Of a stretch of 64,000 nucleotides of DNA, positions 33,522 to 41,615 are shown one piece after another; the first letter of the stretch is position 1; every line of letters starts with the position of its first letter. The position numbers and the translations under genes were made by a program. Location: contig NZ_CP109199.1 in the NCBI RefSeq assembly GCF_036250065.1, positions 992,001 to 1,056,000 of the forward strand, read 5' to 3'. Under the pieces are notes generated by a model. It was not told where the DNA came from and did not search any database. It saw nothing but the letters and a program-made list of their open reading frames with translations. Source of the stretch: Micromonospora sp. NBC_01699. GTDB taxonomy: Bacteria; Actinomycetota; Actinomycetes; Mycobacteriales; Micromonosporaceae.

Positions 33522-34430
33522 GTGCCGGTCGCTTCGCCAAGGTCATCAAAGACGCGTAGATCACCGTTGAAAGCCGAGTCGTCGCCCATAGTCGATGCCT
33601 GGGAGCTGGGCATGCGTCTGCGCCAGCGCCGCGAGGAGATCGGCTTGACCGCGGTCGCGGCTGGCCGCGCCGTCGGTATCATCCAGGCGTACGTGTCGGG
33701 AGTGGAGGCGGGCCGGGTCAAACTGCCGGCTCATCGTCTGGCGCAACTCGTCGAGGTCTACGAGCTGGAGGCCGACGATGCCGCCGAGCTGGAGAAGCTG
33801 CGGGTGGGTGCCACCCGACGAGGCTGGTGGCACGACTACTCACAACTCTTCCCCGCCGAGTTCCTCCGCTTCCTCGGCTACGAATCCGGCGCCGACCACA
33901 TCCGGTGTTACAGCACGGAGGTCGTGCCCGGTCTGCTGCAAACCGAGGAGTACGCGCGGGCGGTCATCCGGGGCGGTACAACGGTTATCCGTCTCACCGA
34001 GGTGGAGCGGCGGGTCGCCGCGAGGATGGCACGTCGGGCTCGCCTCGACACCGATCCGGCAATCCGTATCACTGCCGTGTTGAGTGAAGGTGTGCTCCGC
34101 CAGCAAGTGGGTGGACCGACAGTGATGCGCGAGCAGCTCGACTACCTGGCGCGGCTGATCAGCGAGAGGCCGAAACAAATCCAGGTCAGGATCATGCCGT
34201 TCTCCGCCGGCGCACATCCCGCACTCGGTGGCCCGTTCCAGGTGTTGTCCTTCCCGTCACCTCGACTCACCGACCTGGTCTGGCAGGAGATCCTGACCTC
34301 TATCGACATCATCGACCAGTCCGTGCGCGTCACGGACTACGCGGTGACCTTCGCGGAGACGCTGGAGCGGACGCTAAGCTCGGGTGACTCGCTCGCCTTG
34401 ATTCGGCAAATCGCCAAGGAGATGACATGA
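33522..34430 (+). CDS. XRE-type helix-turn-helix protein with DUF5753 (Scr1 family)
   Basis: A 302-residue DNA-binding protein common in multiple copies in actinomycetes. The N-terminal XRE domain covers about 27-82 (LGMRLRQRREEIGLTAVAAGRAVGIIQAYVSGVEAGRVKL). DUF5753 occupies the remainder, with YSTEVVPGLLQTEEYARAVIRGG, RRARLDTDPAIRITAVLSEGVLRQQVGG and PFQVLSFPSPRLTDLVWQE. GTG 33522 has GGAGGG at 8 nt. The gene overlaps its DUF397 partner by 4 nt. Such pairs behave like regulator/antagonist or toxin-antitoxin-like modules linked to development and antibiotic production; direct roles are mostly unproven. Confidence 0.88.
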   Translation: MPVASPRSSKTRRSPLKAESSPIVDAWELGMRLRQRREEIGLTAVAAGRAVGIIQAYVSGVEAGRVKLPAHRLAQLVEVYELEADDAAELEKLRVGATRRGWWHDYSQLFPAEFLRFLGYESGADHIRCYSTEVVPGLLQTEEYARAVIRGGTTVIRLTEVERRVAARMARRARLDTDPAIRITAVLSEGVLRQQVGGPTVMREQLDYLARLISERPKQIQVRIMPFSAGAHPALGGPFQVLSFPSPRLTDLVWQEILTSIDIIDQSVRVTDYAVTFAETLERTLSSGDSLALIRQIAKEMT

Positions 34431-34636
34431 CTTCCAGCGACGATGCCCCTGGCCAGGACTGGTTCAAGTCTTCCTACAGCTCGGACAACGCGAGCTGCGT
34501 CGAGGTGCGGTTCGTCGACGGTGTCGTGGACGTACGGGACACCAAGGACCGCGGTGGGCCGGTGCTCGCCTTCGGTGGGTCGGCCTGGTCCGGCTTCGTG
34601 ACCGCGCTGCGAGCCGGGTCCGACCCGCACCCCTGA
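34427..34636 (+). CDS. DUF397 family protein
   Basis: A 69-residue small protein with the DUF397 signature WFKSSYSSDNASCVEVRFVDGVVDVRDTKDRGGPVLAFGGSAWSGFV split over its length. It overlaps the DUF5753 regulator by ATGA, so the two are translated together. In the WhiJ-type systems of Streptomyces a DUF397 protein interacts with and modulates its helix-turn-helix neighbour. This is the usual arrangement and length. Confidence 0.9.
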   Translation: MTSSDDAPGQDWFKSSYSSDNASCVEVRFVDGVVDVRDTKDRGGPVLAFGGSAWSGFVTALRAGSDPHP

Positions 34637-34667
34637 TCAACGCAGCCACCTGAGTTGTCGAACCGGG

Positions 34668-37031
34668 CTACGGCGGTCCTCCGACGAGCGGGCGGGCGTC
34701 GGCCGCGGCCAGCCCGGCGGGATCGTCGACCGCCTCGCACACCCCCGCCGCGTCGGCCCAGTGCCGGCGCGCCTCGTCGGTGCGACCGAGGGCGTACGCC
34801 GCGTCGCCGAGGTAGAGCAGGGTCCGGCCGAGCCCGGCGGTGGGACGCCACTGTTCGCGCAACCGCCGGCTCTCGCCGAGCAGTTCGTACGCCTGACCGG
34901 CCCGCGCCGGGGTGGTGGTCATCAGGGTGGCACCCGCGTTGAGCAGGGCGGTGGCGCGGGCGCCGAGGTCGGTGGTGGTGGTGTCGTACTCGCGCAGCGC
35001 CGCCCGCCACGCCTGGGCCGCGTCGAGATGTTCGCCGAGCCGGCCGTGGACCAGGACGAGGTTGGTCAGGGCGGCGGCGTACCCGCGCATCTCGCCGATC
35101 GACCGGAACGTGTTGGCGGCGCGGACCAGGTGGTGGTGCGCGGTTTCCGGCTCGTCCCGGGCCAGGTGGGCGGCACCGAGCCCGAGGTCGGTGAGCGCGT
35201 GTCCGGCTCGGTCGACGGTCGAGCGGTGCCGCCGGGACAGTTCGAGGTGTTCGATCGCGTCGTCGAGCTGACCCAGGTCGAGCAGGGCCAGTCCCAGGTT
35301 CATCCGGGCCTGGGCGGTGCCGCGCCGGCCGCGTTCGGCGACCGCGAGGGTGAGGGCGACGGCGGCACCCTGCGGGTCGTGCTGGCGGCGCCGGAGCACC
35401 CCGAGCTCGTTGTGCGCCCACCCGGCGATTTCCGGCCGGTCGTCGGCGGTCGGGGTGTCCAGCACCATCCGGCACACGGCGGCCCACTCGTCGAGCCGTT
35501 CCTCGTGGGCGTACCAGCCGCAGAGGGCGACCGCTACCCGGAACCACCAGCGGCGTACCCAGCGGGGCAGGGTCTGTGCCGCACCGGCCGGCACCCGTAC
35601 GGTCGCCAGCAGCAGTTCCTGGTTCAGCTCGAACCAGCCGGCCGGGTCGTCCAGCGGCAGCGGCTGGTCCCGACCGGCCAGCGAGGAGGTCACGGCCAGG
35701 CTCGCGGCGTGCCGTTCCGCGCGGCGGGCCAGGTGTCGGGCCAGCCGGGCCTGGGCGGTGGTACGCCGCCAGCCCGGTTCGCTGTTGCGCAGGTGCAGTC
35801 GGGCGTAGCCGGTGAGCAGGGGGCGGATCTCGTACCGGTCGCCGGGCGCACCCACCACGAACCCGCCGGCCAGCTCGTCGAGCAGGGCGGCGACCCGGTG
35901 CCGGCCGCGCCGGGCCAGCGCCGCGATCGTCGGCCGGTCCAGGGCCACCGGGCTGAGCGACATCAGCCGGTACAGCCGCCTGGCCCCACCGGACAGGGCC
36001 GCGTACGCGGTGTCCCGCTCGGTCAGCAGGCTCACTGCCGGTGAGTACGGCAGATGCTGGTGCGGCGGTGCCTCGGCGGCCCGGCGCAGTGTCTTCAGCA
36101 GTTCGGTGGAGGGCCAACCGTGTCGGGCCGCCTGGGAGCCGAGCGTCCAGATGGTTCGCGGCTGCCGGCCGCAGAGTTCGACGATCTCCCGGACGGCGAG
36201 GTCCGTACGCGGATCGGGTCGGCGGGCCCGCGGCCCGTGTGTGTTCCCGGCGGCGGCGGCGAACAGCGCCACCGCGTCGTCGGGGTCCGGTTCGGTGAGC
36301 CGGTGCGCGACCACCCCGCCGAGATTGGCCAGCGCCGGTGCCCCGACCAGCAGCAGCCGGCAGGTCCGCGCGGTCGGCGGCAGCAGCGGCCACACCTGCG
36401 CCGGATCGTCCACGTTGTCGAGCACCAGCAGGATCCGCTTGCCGTCGAGGTGGCCGCGCAGCGCGTCGGCGGCCCGGAGCAGGTCGCCCGGCCGACCCGA
36501 CCGAGGTGCGGTGGTGCCGAGGATCCGGGCCAGCGCGGTCAGCGTGCTCCGGGTCGTCCGGCGCCGGCCGCCGGCCCGCAGGTCCAGGTAGAACTGGCCG
36601 TCGGGGTAGTCGTCCCGAAACACGTTCGCCGCCTGGACGGCGCAGAAGGAGGTGCCGACCGCCCGCCGGCCCACCACCGCGACGGCGTGTTCCCGCTTGA
36701 CCGCGCCGACGATCGCACCGACCTGTTCGGCCCGTCCGGTGAACCCGGTCAGATACGGCAGCGTCGGTGCCCCGCCCGACGAACCGGCGCCGGTGTCGGG
36801 GCCGACCAGCCGTTCGGCCCGCCGCCGACGAACCTCGAACAGTACGAAGGCGACGGCGGCCACCGCCGTGACCGCGATGCTCGCCGGACCGAGCACCTGT
36901 CGGGCCAGGACGGACAGTTCGTTACTGGCGATGTTGACCAGCACACCGCCGACCAGGGTGCCGATGGCGAGCAGCGCCGGCCAGCGGGCCGGACGGCCGG
37001 GGCCACCCTCGGGCGAGGCGGGCGGTGTCAC
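34668..37031 (-). CDS. Membrane NB-ARC/TPR protein with a degenerate P-loop
   Basis: A 787-residue protein. Two membrane helices lie at about 18-36 and 48-66 (LLAIGTLVGGVLVNIASNEL; IAVTAVAAVAFVLFEV). An NB-ARC-like domain begins at LTGFTGRAEQVGAIVGAVK. The Walker A position reads AVVGRRAVGTSFCAVQAAN (about 117-135) and lacks the GK[ST] lysine, while the Walker B region ILLVLDNVDDPAQVW (200-214) is kept. A helical region and TPR-like repeats follow (AGWAHNELGVLRRRQHDPQGA; ARMNLGLALLDLGQLDDAIEHLE). GTG 37031 overlaps the permease stop by 4 nt, tying it to the transporter operon. It may sense or scaffold rather than hydrolyse ATP. Confidence 0.78.
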   Translation of the reverse strand: MTPPASPEGGPGRPARWPALLAIGTLVGGVLVNIASNELSVLARQVLGPASIAVTAVAAVAFVLFEVRRRRAERLVGPDTGAGSSGGAPTLPYLTGFTGRAEQVGAIVGAVKREHAVAVVGRRAVGTSFCAVQAANVFRDDYPDGQFYLDLRAGGRRRTTRSTLTALARILGTTAPRSGRPGDLLRAADALRGHLDGKRILLVLDNVDDPAQVWPLLPPTARTCRLLLVGAPALANLGGVVAHRLTEPDPDDAVALFAAAAGNTHGPRARRPDPRTDLAVREIVELCGRQPRTIWTLGSQAARHGWPSTELLKTLRRAAEAPPHQHLPYSPAVSLLTERDTAYAALSGGARRLYRLMSLSPVALDRPTIAALARRGRHRVAALLDELAGGFVVGAPGDRYEIRPLLTGYARLHLRNSEPGWRRTTAQARLARHLARRAERHAASLAVTSSLAGRDQPLPLDDPAGWFELNQELLLATVRVPAGAAQTLPRWVRRWWFRVAVALCGWYAHEERLDEWAAVCRMVLDTPTADDRPEIAGWAHNELGVLRRRQHDPQGAAVALTLAVAERGRRGTAQARMNLGLALLDLGQLDDAIEHLELSRRHRSTVDRAGHALTDLGLGAAHLARDEPETAHHHLVRAANTFRSIGEMRGYAAALTNLVLVHGRLGEHLDAAQAWRAALREYDTTTTDLGARATALLNAGATLMTTTPARAGQAYELLGESRRLREQWRPTAGLGRTLLYLGDAAYALGRTDEARRHWADAAGVCEAVDDPAGLAAADARPLVGGPP

Positions 37032-38803
37032 CGGACACCGCCGGAGACCAGTCCCGCGACCAGGTGGCGGCGGCTGAGGACGACCAGCAGCACGGGCAGG
37101 ATCGAGGTGATCACCGAGCCGGCGGCCAGGGTGCCGCTGTTCGACAGGAACTGCCGGGTCTGGCCGTGCAGGAACATGCCCAGCGGTGCCGCGTCCGGGC
37201 CACTGAACAGCAGGCCGACCACCAGGTCGTTCCAGACCTGGACGAACTCCAGCACGCCGATCGCGACCACCGCGGGGAGGTTGAGCCGGGTCAGCCGCCA
37301 CAGCATGTGCCACCAGCGCCGGCCGCCGACCCGGACCCGGCGCAGTTCGTCGGCGGGGAGGTCGGCGAACGCGTTGCGCAGCACCAGTATCGCGAATGGC
37401 AGGCCGAGGGCGATGTGCACCAGCGCCAGCCCCCGGGTGGTGCCGGTGGACAGCGCCAAGCCGAGCACCTCGTTGATCGGCCCGGAGATCACCTGGACCG
37501 GTACGATCGCGGCGGCCATCAGCAGCAGGCCGGTGAGCTGGGCGCTCGGCCCGGTCAGCCAGGCCAACGGGTACGCGGCCAGCAGCCCGATCACCAGCAC
37601 CGCCAGGGTCACCACGGTCGCCAGGACCAGGGTGAAGCCGAGCGCACGGTGCAGTTCGGCACTGCCCAACAGGTCCCGGTACGAGCCCCAGCGCACCGGT
37701 GCGGCCCACCAGCCCCGGGTGGCGGCGTCGACCTGGTCGTGCAGCGAGGTCGCGACCAGTACCACCGGCGGCACCAGCCAGGCGATCGCGGCACCGACGG
37801 CCACCAGCCGGAACAGGCGTCCGGACGGGGCCGGGGGCGCGGCGGGTTCGGGCCGGTCGGAGCGGCGCGGTGGCGGCCAGGACTGCCGGACGAATCCGGC
37901 GGCGACGAACATGCCGATCGCCACCGAGACCAGCCACACCACCCCGAGGGCGGCGCCGGGGCCGCTGGTCGTACCGAGCGAGGTCTGCCAGACCTGGACC
38001 GCGAGCACGGACGCGTCGTCGCGTACCGAGCCGGGGAGCATGACCAGGATCAGGTCGAAGGTACGGGCCGTGCCGAGCGCGACCAGGGCGAAGACCACCG
38101 CGACCGTACGCAGCAGCAGCGGGCGCCACTGGGCGTCCCAGAACACGTGCCGGCGGTTGCCGCCGTAGGCGCGTACGGCGTCGGCCAGGCTCGGCGGTAC
38201 GGCGTCCAGTGCGGCCCGGAAGACCAGCACGGCGAGCCCCACCCAGGCCCAGACGAAGGCCGACATCAGCGCGATCGTCGCCAGGGTCGGGCCGAGGAAC
38301 TGTGGTGCCTCGTCGGCGCTGCGGCCGAGCAGCCGGGCGGCGAGCAGGGTGGCCATGCCACGGTCCGGCTCGGGGTCGTAGAGGAGCCGGAACGTCACCC
38401 CGGTCACGACCAGCGGGATCGCGATCGGCAGCACCAGGATGAGCCCGGCCAGGCGACCCTCCTGGGAGCGGCGGGACGCGGCGGCCAGCAGGTAGCCCAG
38501 GGCGGTGACCACCGCCGGCACCACCAGCGCCCAGAGCACCGTACGGCCGACCACCGGCCAGGCATCGGGCCCGCCGAGCGCGGTGCGGTAGTGGTCCAGC
38601 CCGACGAACCGGCCGTCGGCGGCGTAGAGGCTGCCCTGCACGGTTCGCAGCACCGGCCAGACCACCAGTGCGCCGAGCAGCAGCACCGCCGGGGCCAGCA
38701 GCAGCGCCGAGGTACCGCCGGCGGTCGGGTACGCCCGGCCGCGCCGGGGTGGCCCGACGTCGTCGAGTACGGCGATCTCGCCGAGGATCCGGGGTTCGCT
38801 CAT
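37028..38803 (-). CDS. Fused ABC sugar-type permease (MalF-like plus MalG-like in one chain)
   Basis: A 591-residue membrane protein containing two binding-protein-dependent permease domains that are normally separate. The first (about 28-305) includes WPVLRTVQGSLYAADGRFVGLDHYRTAL and an altered EAA loop, LADAVRAYGGNRRHVFWDAQWRPLL. A Pro/Arg linker (about 317-340) follows, then the second (about 343-590) with PPVVLVATSLHDQ and the region DELRRVRVGGRRWWHMLWRLTRLNLPAV as its coupling loop. Neither loop keeps the standard EAAxxDGA sequence. It starts 4 nt inside the binding-protein gene and ends 4 nt inside the NB-ARC gene, so all are one operon. Confidence 0.83.
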   Translation of the reverse strand: MSEPRILGEIAVLDDVGPPRRGRAYPTAGGTSALLLAPAVLLLGALVVWPVLRTVQGSLYAADGRFVGLDHYRTALGGPDAWPVVGRTVLWALVVPAVVTALGYLLAAASRRSQEGRLAGLILVLPIAIPLVVTGVTFRLLYDPEPDRGMATLLAARLLGRSADEAPQFLGPTLATIALMSAFVWAWVGLAVLVFRAALDAVPPSLADAVRAYGGNRRHVFWDAQWRPLLLRTVAVVFALVALGTARTFDLILVMLPGSVRDDASVLAVQVWQTSLGTTSGPGAALGVVWLVSVAIGMFVAAGFVRQSWPPPRRSDRPEPAAPPAPSGRLFRLVAVGAAIAWLVPPVVLVATSLHDQVDAATRGWWAAPVRWGSYRDLLGSAELHRALGFTLVLATVVTLAVLVIGLLAAYPLAWLTGPSAQLTGLLLMAAAIVPVQVISGPINEVLGLALSTGTTRGLALVHIALGLPFAILVLRNAFADLPADELRRVRVGGRRWWHMLWRLTRLNLPAVVAIGVLEFVQVWNDLVVGLLFSGPDAAPLGMFLHGQTRQFLSNSGTLAAGSVITSILPVLLVVLSRRHLVAGLVSGGVR

Positions 38804-40095
38804 CGGCCGATCCTGGCTGTCCGGGCGGCGCCGGCGAGCGCGTCGGTGGCCCGGCCCACGGCGCCTTCGAGCCGGTCGCCGGTGACGTCGCTGAAGAAGT
38901 CCTGCATGATCCGCCAGATGCCGACGCCGTCGGAGCCGGTGAACGAGCCGGGCAACTGGTCGGACAGGTCGAAGCGCAGGTTGTCGCGGGCGGCGGAGAT
39001 CTGGGCGGCGAGCTTGCGCCGGAGCTGGTCGCGGCCGGGGTCGGGCGCGAGGTCGAGGTTGGGGGAGAGGTAGCCGCCCCGGTCGAGCCAGGGCGCGAAG
39101 CTGTTCGGCTCGACCAGCCAGCGCACCAGTTCGTCGCCGTACCGGGACGCCTTGAACACCACCGCGGCGTCGCCGCCGACGACCAGCGGGTGGGTGGTCC
39201 GGTTCGGTCCGCGTGGGAACGGGATCCAGGCGGGGGTCACGTCCGGCCGGAACGTCGTGGCCACCCCCTCGACGAAGTCGGACTCGAACACCAGCAGCGC
39301 CTTCCGGGTGGTCATCACCTGGATCACGGATTCGGCGAACTGGGTGAGCAGGGCCCGCCGGCCGCCACCGGGGAACGCGCCGGGGATGCTCCACAGCCCG
39401 GCCAGCCGATCCAGCGCCTCGCGTACCTCGGGGCCACGCCAGTTCGGGGTGTCGCCGGCCAGCGCGTCGTACGTGGCGCCGGAGGCGATGTCGGCCAGTA
39501 CGTTCTCGAACCAGTCGGTGAGCACCCAACCGTCGGCGGCGCCGATCGCCAGGGGCGCCGGACCGCCGGAGCGGATCGCCTCCCGGCCGAGCCCCGTGGT
39601 CAGCTCCACCAGCTTCTCCCAGGTTTCCGGCGGGTCGAAGGCCGGCTCGGGCAGGTGCCAGAACAGCGACTTGTGGGCGAGCTTCACCCAGACGCCGTAC
39701 TGCCGGTTGTCGTCGCGCAGCCGGTCGTGCAGGTTCGGCGGGGTACCGGCGGGCGGGGTGGTGGGGCCGTGCGCGTCGAGGGCGGCCAGCCAGCCGAGCC
39801 GGGCGTACTCGCGGACGAGTCCGGGTCGGGGCAGGATCGCCACGTCCGGGCTGGTGCCGGCGAGGTGCCGGGCCCGGAGGAAGGCGTCGAGGTCGTCCCC
39901 GGCGCTGATCAGCTGGACCGGACGCGGGTAGCCGGCCAGTACCTCGCGGAAGTGGTCCAGCTCCTCGGCGTTCCACACCACCGCCACCTGGATCGCCCGG
40001 TCCGGCTCGGCACAGCCGGTGGCGGCGGTCGCGGTGACGGTGGCCGCGCCGGCGCGCAGCAGCGTACGGCGGGTCAACCGCCCGGTCCCGGTCAT
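38800..40095 (-). CDS. Extracellular solute-binding lipoprotein (family 1), Tat-type signal
   Basis: A 431-residue ABC-importer binding protein. The N-terminus has RRTLLRAGAA, a twin-arginine motif, and a lipobox ending at Cys28 (AATGC). The mature protein reads as a two-lobed family 1 binding protein: VAVVWNAEELDHFREVLAGY, PDVAILPRPGLVREYARLGWLAALD, ADGWVLTDWFENVLADIASG and TTFRPDVTPAWIPFPRGPN, ending in GIWRIMQDFFSDVTGDRLEGA. Such proteins usually bind oligosaccharides. The ATG overlaps the ATPase gene stop by 4 nt. Ligand identity is not evident. Confidence 0.85.
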   Translation of the reverse strand: MTGTGRLTRRTLLRAGAATVTATAATGCAEPDRAIQVAVVWNAEELDHFREVLAGYPRPVQLISAGDDLDAFLRARHLAGTSPDVAILPRPGLVREYARLGWLAALDAHGPTTPPAGTPPNLHDRLRDDNRQYGVWVKLAHKSLFWHLPEPAFDPPETWEKLVELTTGLGREAIRSGGPAPLAIGAADGWVLTDWFENVLADIASGATYDALAGDTPNWRGPEVREALDRLAGLWSIPGAFPGGGRRALLTQFAESVIQVMTTRKALLVFESDFVEGVATTFRPDVTPAWIPFPRGPNRTTHPLVVGGDAAVVFKASRYGDELVRWLVEPNSFAPWLDRGGYLSPNLDLAPDPGRDQLRRKLAAQISAARDNLRFDLSDQLPGSFTGSDGVGIWRIMQDFFSDVTGDRLEGAVGRATDALAGAARTARIGR

Positions 40096-40766
40096 CCGGT
40101 CGCCGGTGCCGGTGCCCCGGTCACCCCGACGGTCACCCGGTCCGGGATCTCGTCGAGTACGGCCGGGTCGGCGGAGCAGACCAGGGTGGCGAAGCCCCGG
40201 TCGGTCGGCGCGGACAGCCGGGGCAGCAGTTCACCGAGTCGGTCGGTGCCGCCGGCCGGGCCGGGCAGGTCGATCACCAGCACCTCGGGCAGGCAGGCGG
40301 CGGCACGGGCGGTCGCCACCCGGAACCGTTGCGCGTCGGAGAGCAGGTGCGGCAGCAGGTCCAGGGTGGGGCGCAGTTCCAGCCGGTCGATCACGGTCGC
40401 CACCCAGTCGTCGGCGACGGCGCGTACCCGTACCCGGCGGAGCTGGCCGTACTCGATGTTGCGCCGGACAGTGAGGTGCGGCAGCAGCGCCGAGCCGGCC
40501 GGCACGTACCCGATCTGGCGCCGGGCCGGCGGCAGGTCGGTGACGTCTCGCGTGCCGACCCAGATCCGCCCGTCCAGCGGTGCGGCCAGGCCCGCCACCA
40601 CCCGGGCCAGCGCGGTGCCGATCGGCGGCGGCGCGACCACGGCCACGAGCCCGCCGGGTTCGACCCGGACCGAGACCGGTGTGGTGTGCGGCGCGACGAC
40701 GAGTTCGTGCAGCCGTAACGTGGACCTCACCTCCGGTGGTGGGCGCGACAGTAACCACCATGCCAT
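40092..40766 (-). CDS. Degenerate ABC-transporter ATPase-like protein
   Basis: A 224-residue protein with the outline of an ABC ATPase but lacking its catalytic residues. The Walker A position reads VAPPPIGTA instead of GPSGSGKS, the Q-loop region is IGYVPAGSALLPHLTVRRNI, the signature is LLSDAQRFRVATARAA, Walker B is VLVIDLPG without the catalytic Glu, and the H-loop is LVCSAD. It is unlikely to hydrolyse ATP. It is the first gene of the operon with the binding protein, fused permease and NB-ARC protein. The start is uncertain: ATG 40766 has no clear ribosome-binding site, and GTG 40730 begins nearer the domain. Confidence 0.72.
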   Translation of the reverse strand: MAWWLLSRPPPEVRSTLRLHELVVAPHTTPVSVRVEPGGLVAVVAPPPIGTALARVVAGLAAPLDGRIWVGTRDVTDLPPARRQIGYVPAGSALLPHLTVRRNIEYGQLRRVRVRAVADDWVATVIDRLELRPTLDLLPHLLSDAQRFRVATARAAACLPEVLVIDLPGPAGGTDRLGELLPRLSAPTDRGFATLVCSADPAVLDEIPDRVTVGVTGAPAPATG

Positions 40767-40893
40767 GAACCGGCAATCATCGTTGCCGATGCGTTGCCGG
40801 TGCCGGTCGGATGCGCCGCGCCGGACGCCGGGCGGCGAGTCGGAAGGTGTCTACCGTAGACGGACCAGGGTCGGTGCGGGTGCCCGTCGGCCG

Positions 40894-41481
40894 TCAGGCG
40901 GCGGTCGGGACCGCGACACCGACCGGCAGTACGACACAGTCCCGGCAGCGTGCCTCGTAGGTGTAGGTCCCGTCGTCGGGCAGGGCGGTGGACGGCGGGA
41001 GCACCCGGATCATCGGCTCGCCGTGTTCGAGCACCTGCGTGTAGACGGCGGTGAAGTGCCGGCAGATGTCACACACCGCCCGCCGGTAGGTCACCGTCGC
41101 CGGACCGAGTTCGAGCAGCGCCCGTACGGGGGCGAACATCTCCCCCCGGTGGTCCAGGTCGATGCCGGCCGCCACGACCCGGGTGCCGCGCCCCAGCAGG
41201 GTCCGGACCACGGTCATGTCGGCGAGGGTGAACATGTGCACCTCGTCGATGCCGACCACCTCCACCTCCTCGGCCAGCGCGGCGGTGAGCGAGGTGGTCT
41301 TCACCGTGGCCAGCGCGGCGCCGCTGCGGGAGACGACACCGACGTCGCGCACGTGCCGGGCGCTCTGGTAGATCCGGTGCCGGACGTTGGTGTACTGCAA
41401 CGGCGAGAGCAGACTGACCAGTTCGAGCGACTTTCCGCTCTTCATCGGGCCGAGGATGACGGTGAGATCCACGGCCCACAC
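40894..41481 (-). CDS. tdk: Thymidine kinase (type II)
   Basis: A 195-residue nucleoside kinase that phosphorylates thymidine to dTMP in pyrimidine salvage. It has the P-loop LTVILGPMKSGKSLELV (about 6-22), the Walker B-like VEVVGIDEVHMFT with the catalytic Glu, the lasso region GLDLDHRGEMFAPV-like (here GIDLDHRGEMFAPVRALL), and zinc cysteines CDIC and CRDC. These are the marks of bacterial and human TK1-type enzymes. The GTG at 41481 is six residues upstream of the first strand; a GTG at 41472 is also possible. It stands alone between divergent neighbours. Confidence 0.9.
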   Translation of the reverse strand: MWAVDLTVILGPMKSGKSLELVSLLSPLQYTNVRHRIYQSARHVRDVGVVSRSGAALATVKTTSLTAALAEEVEVVGIDEVHMFTLADMTVVRTLLGRGTRVVAAGIDLDHRGEMFAPVRALLELGPATVTYRRAVCDICRHFTAVYTQVLEHGEPMIRVLPPSTALPDDGTYTYEARCRDCVVLPVGVAVPTAA

Positions 41482-41615
41482 CGTAGTCCCCGGCCCGGCG
41501 GACGAAAATTCGTCTCTCCGTTACCCTGACCCTGGTCGATGGTTGCGGCGCGACGATCGCGGCCCGATGACCACGGCGCGACGTTCAGGGCTCGACGTTC
41601 ACGGGGAGGACGGGC

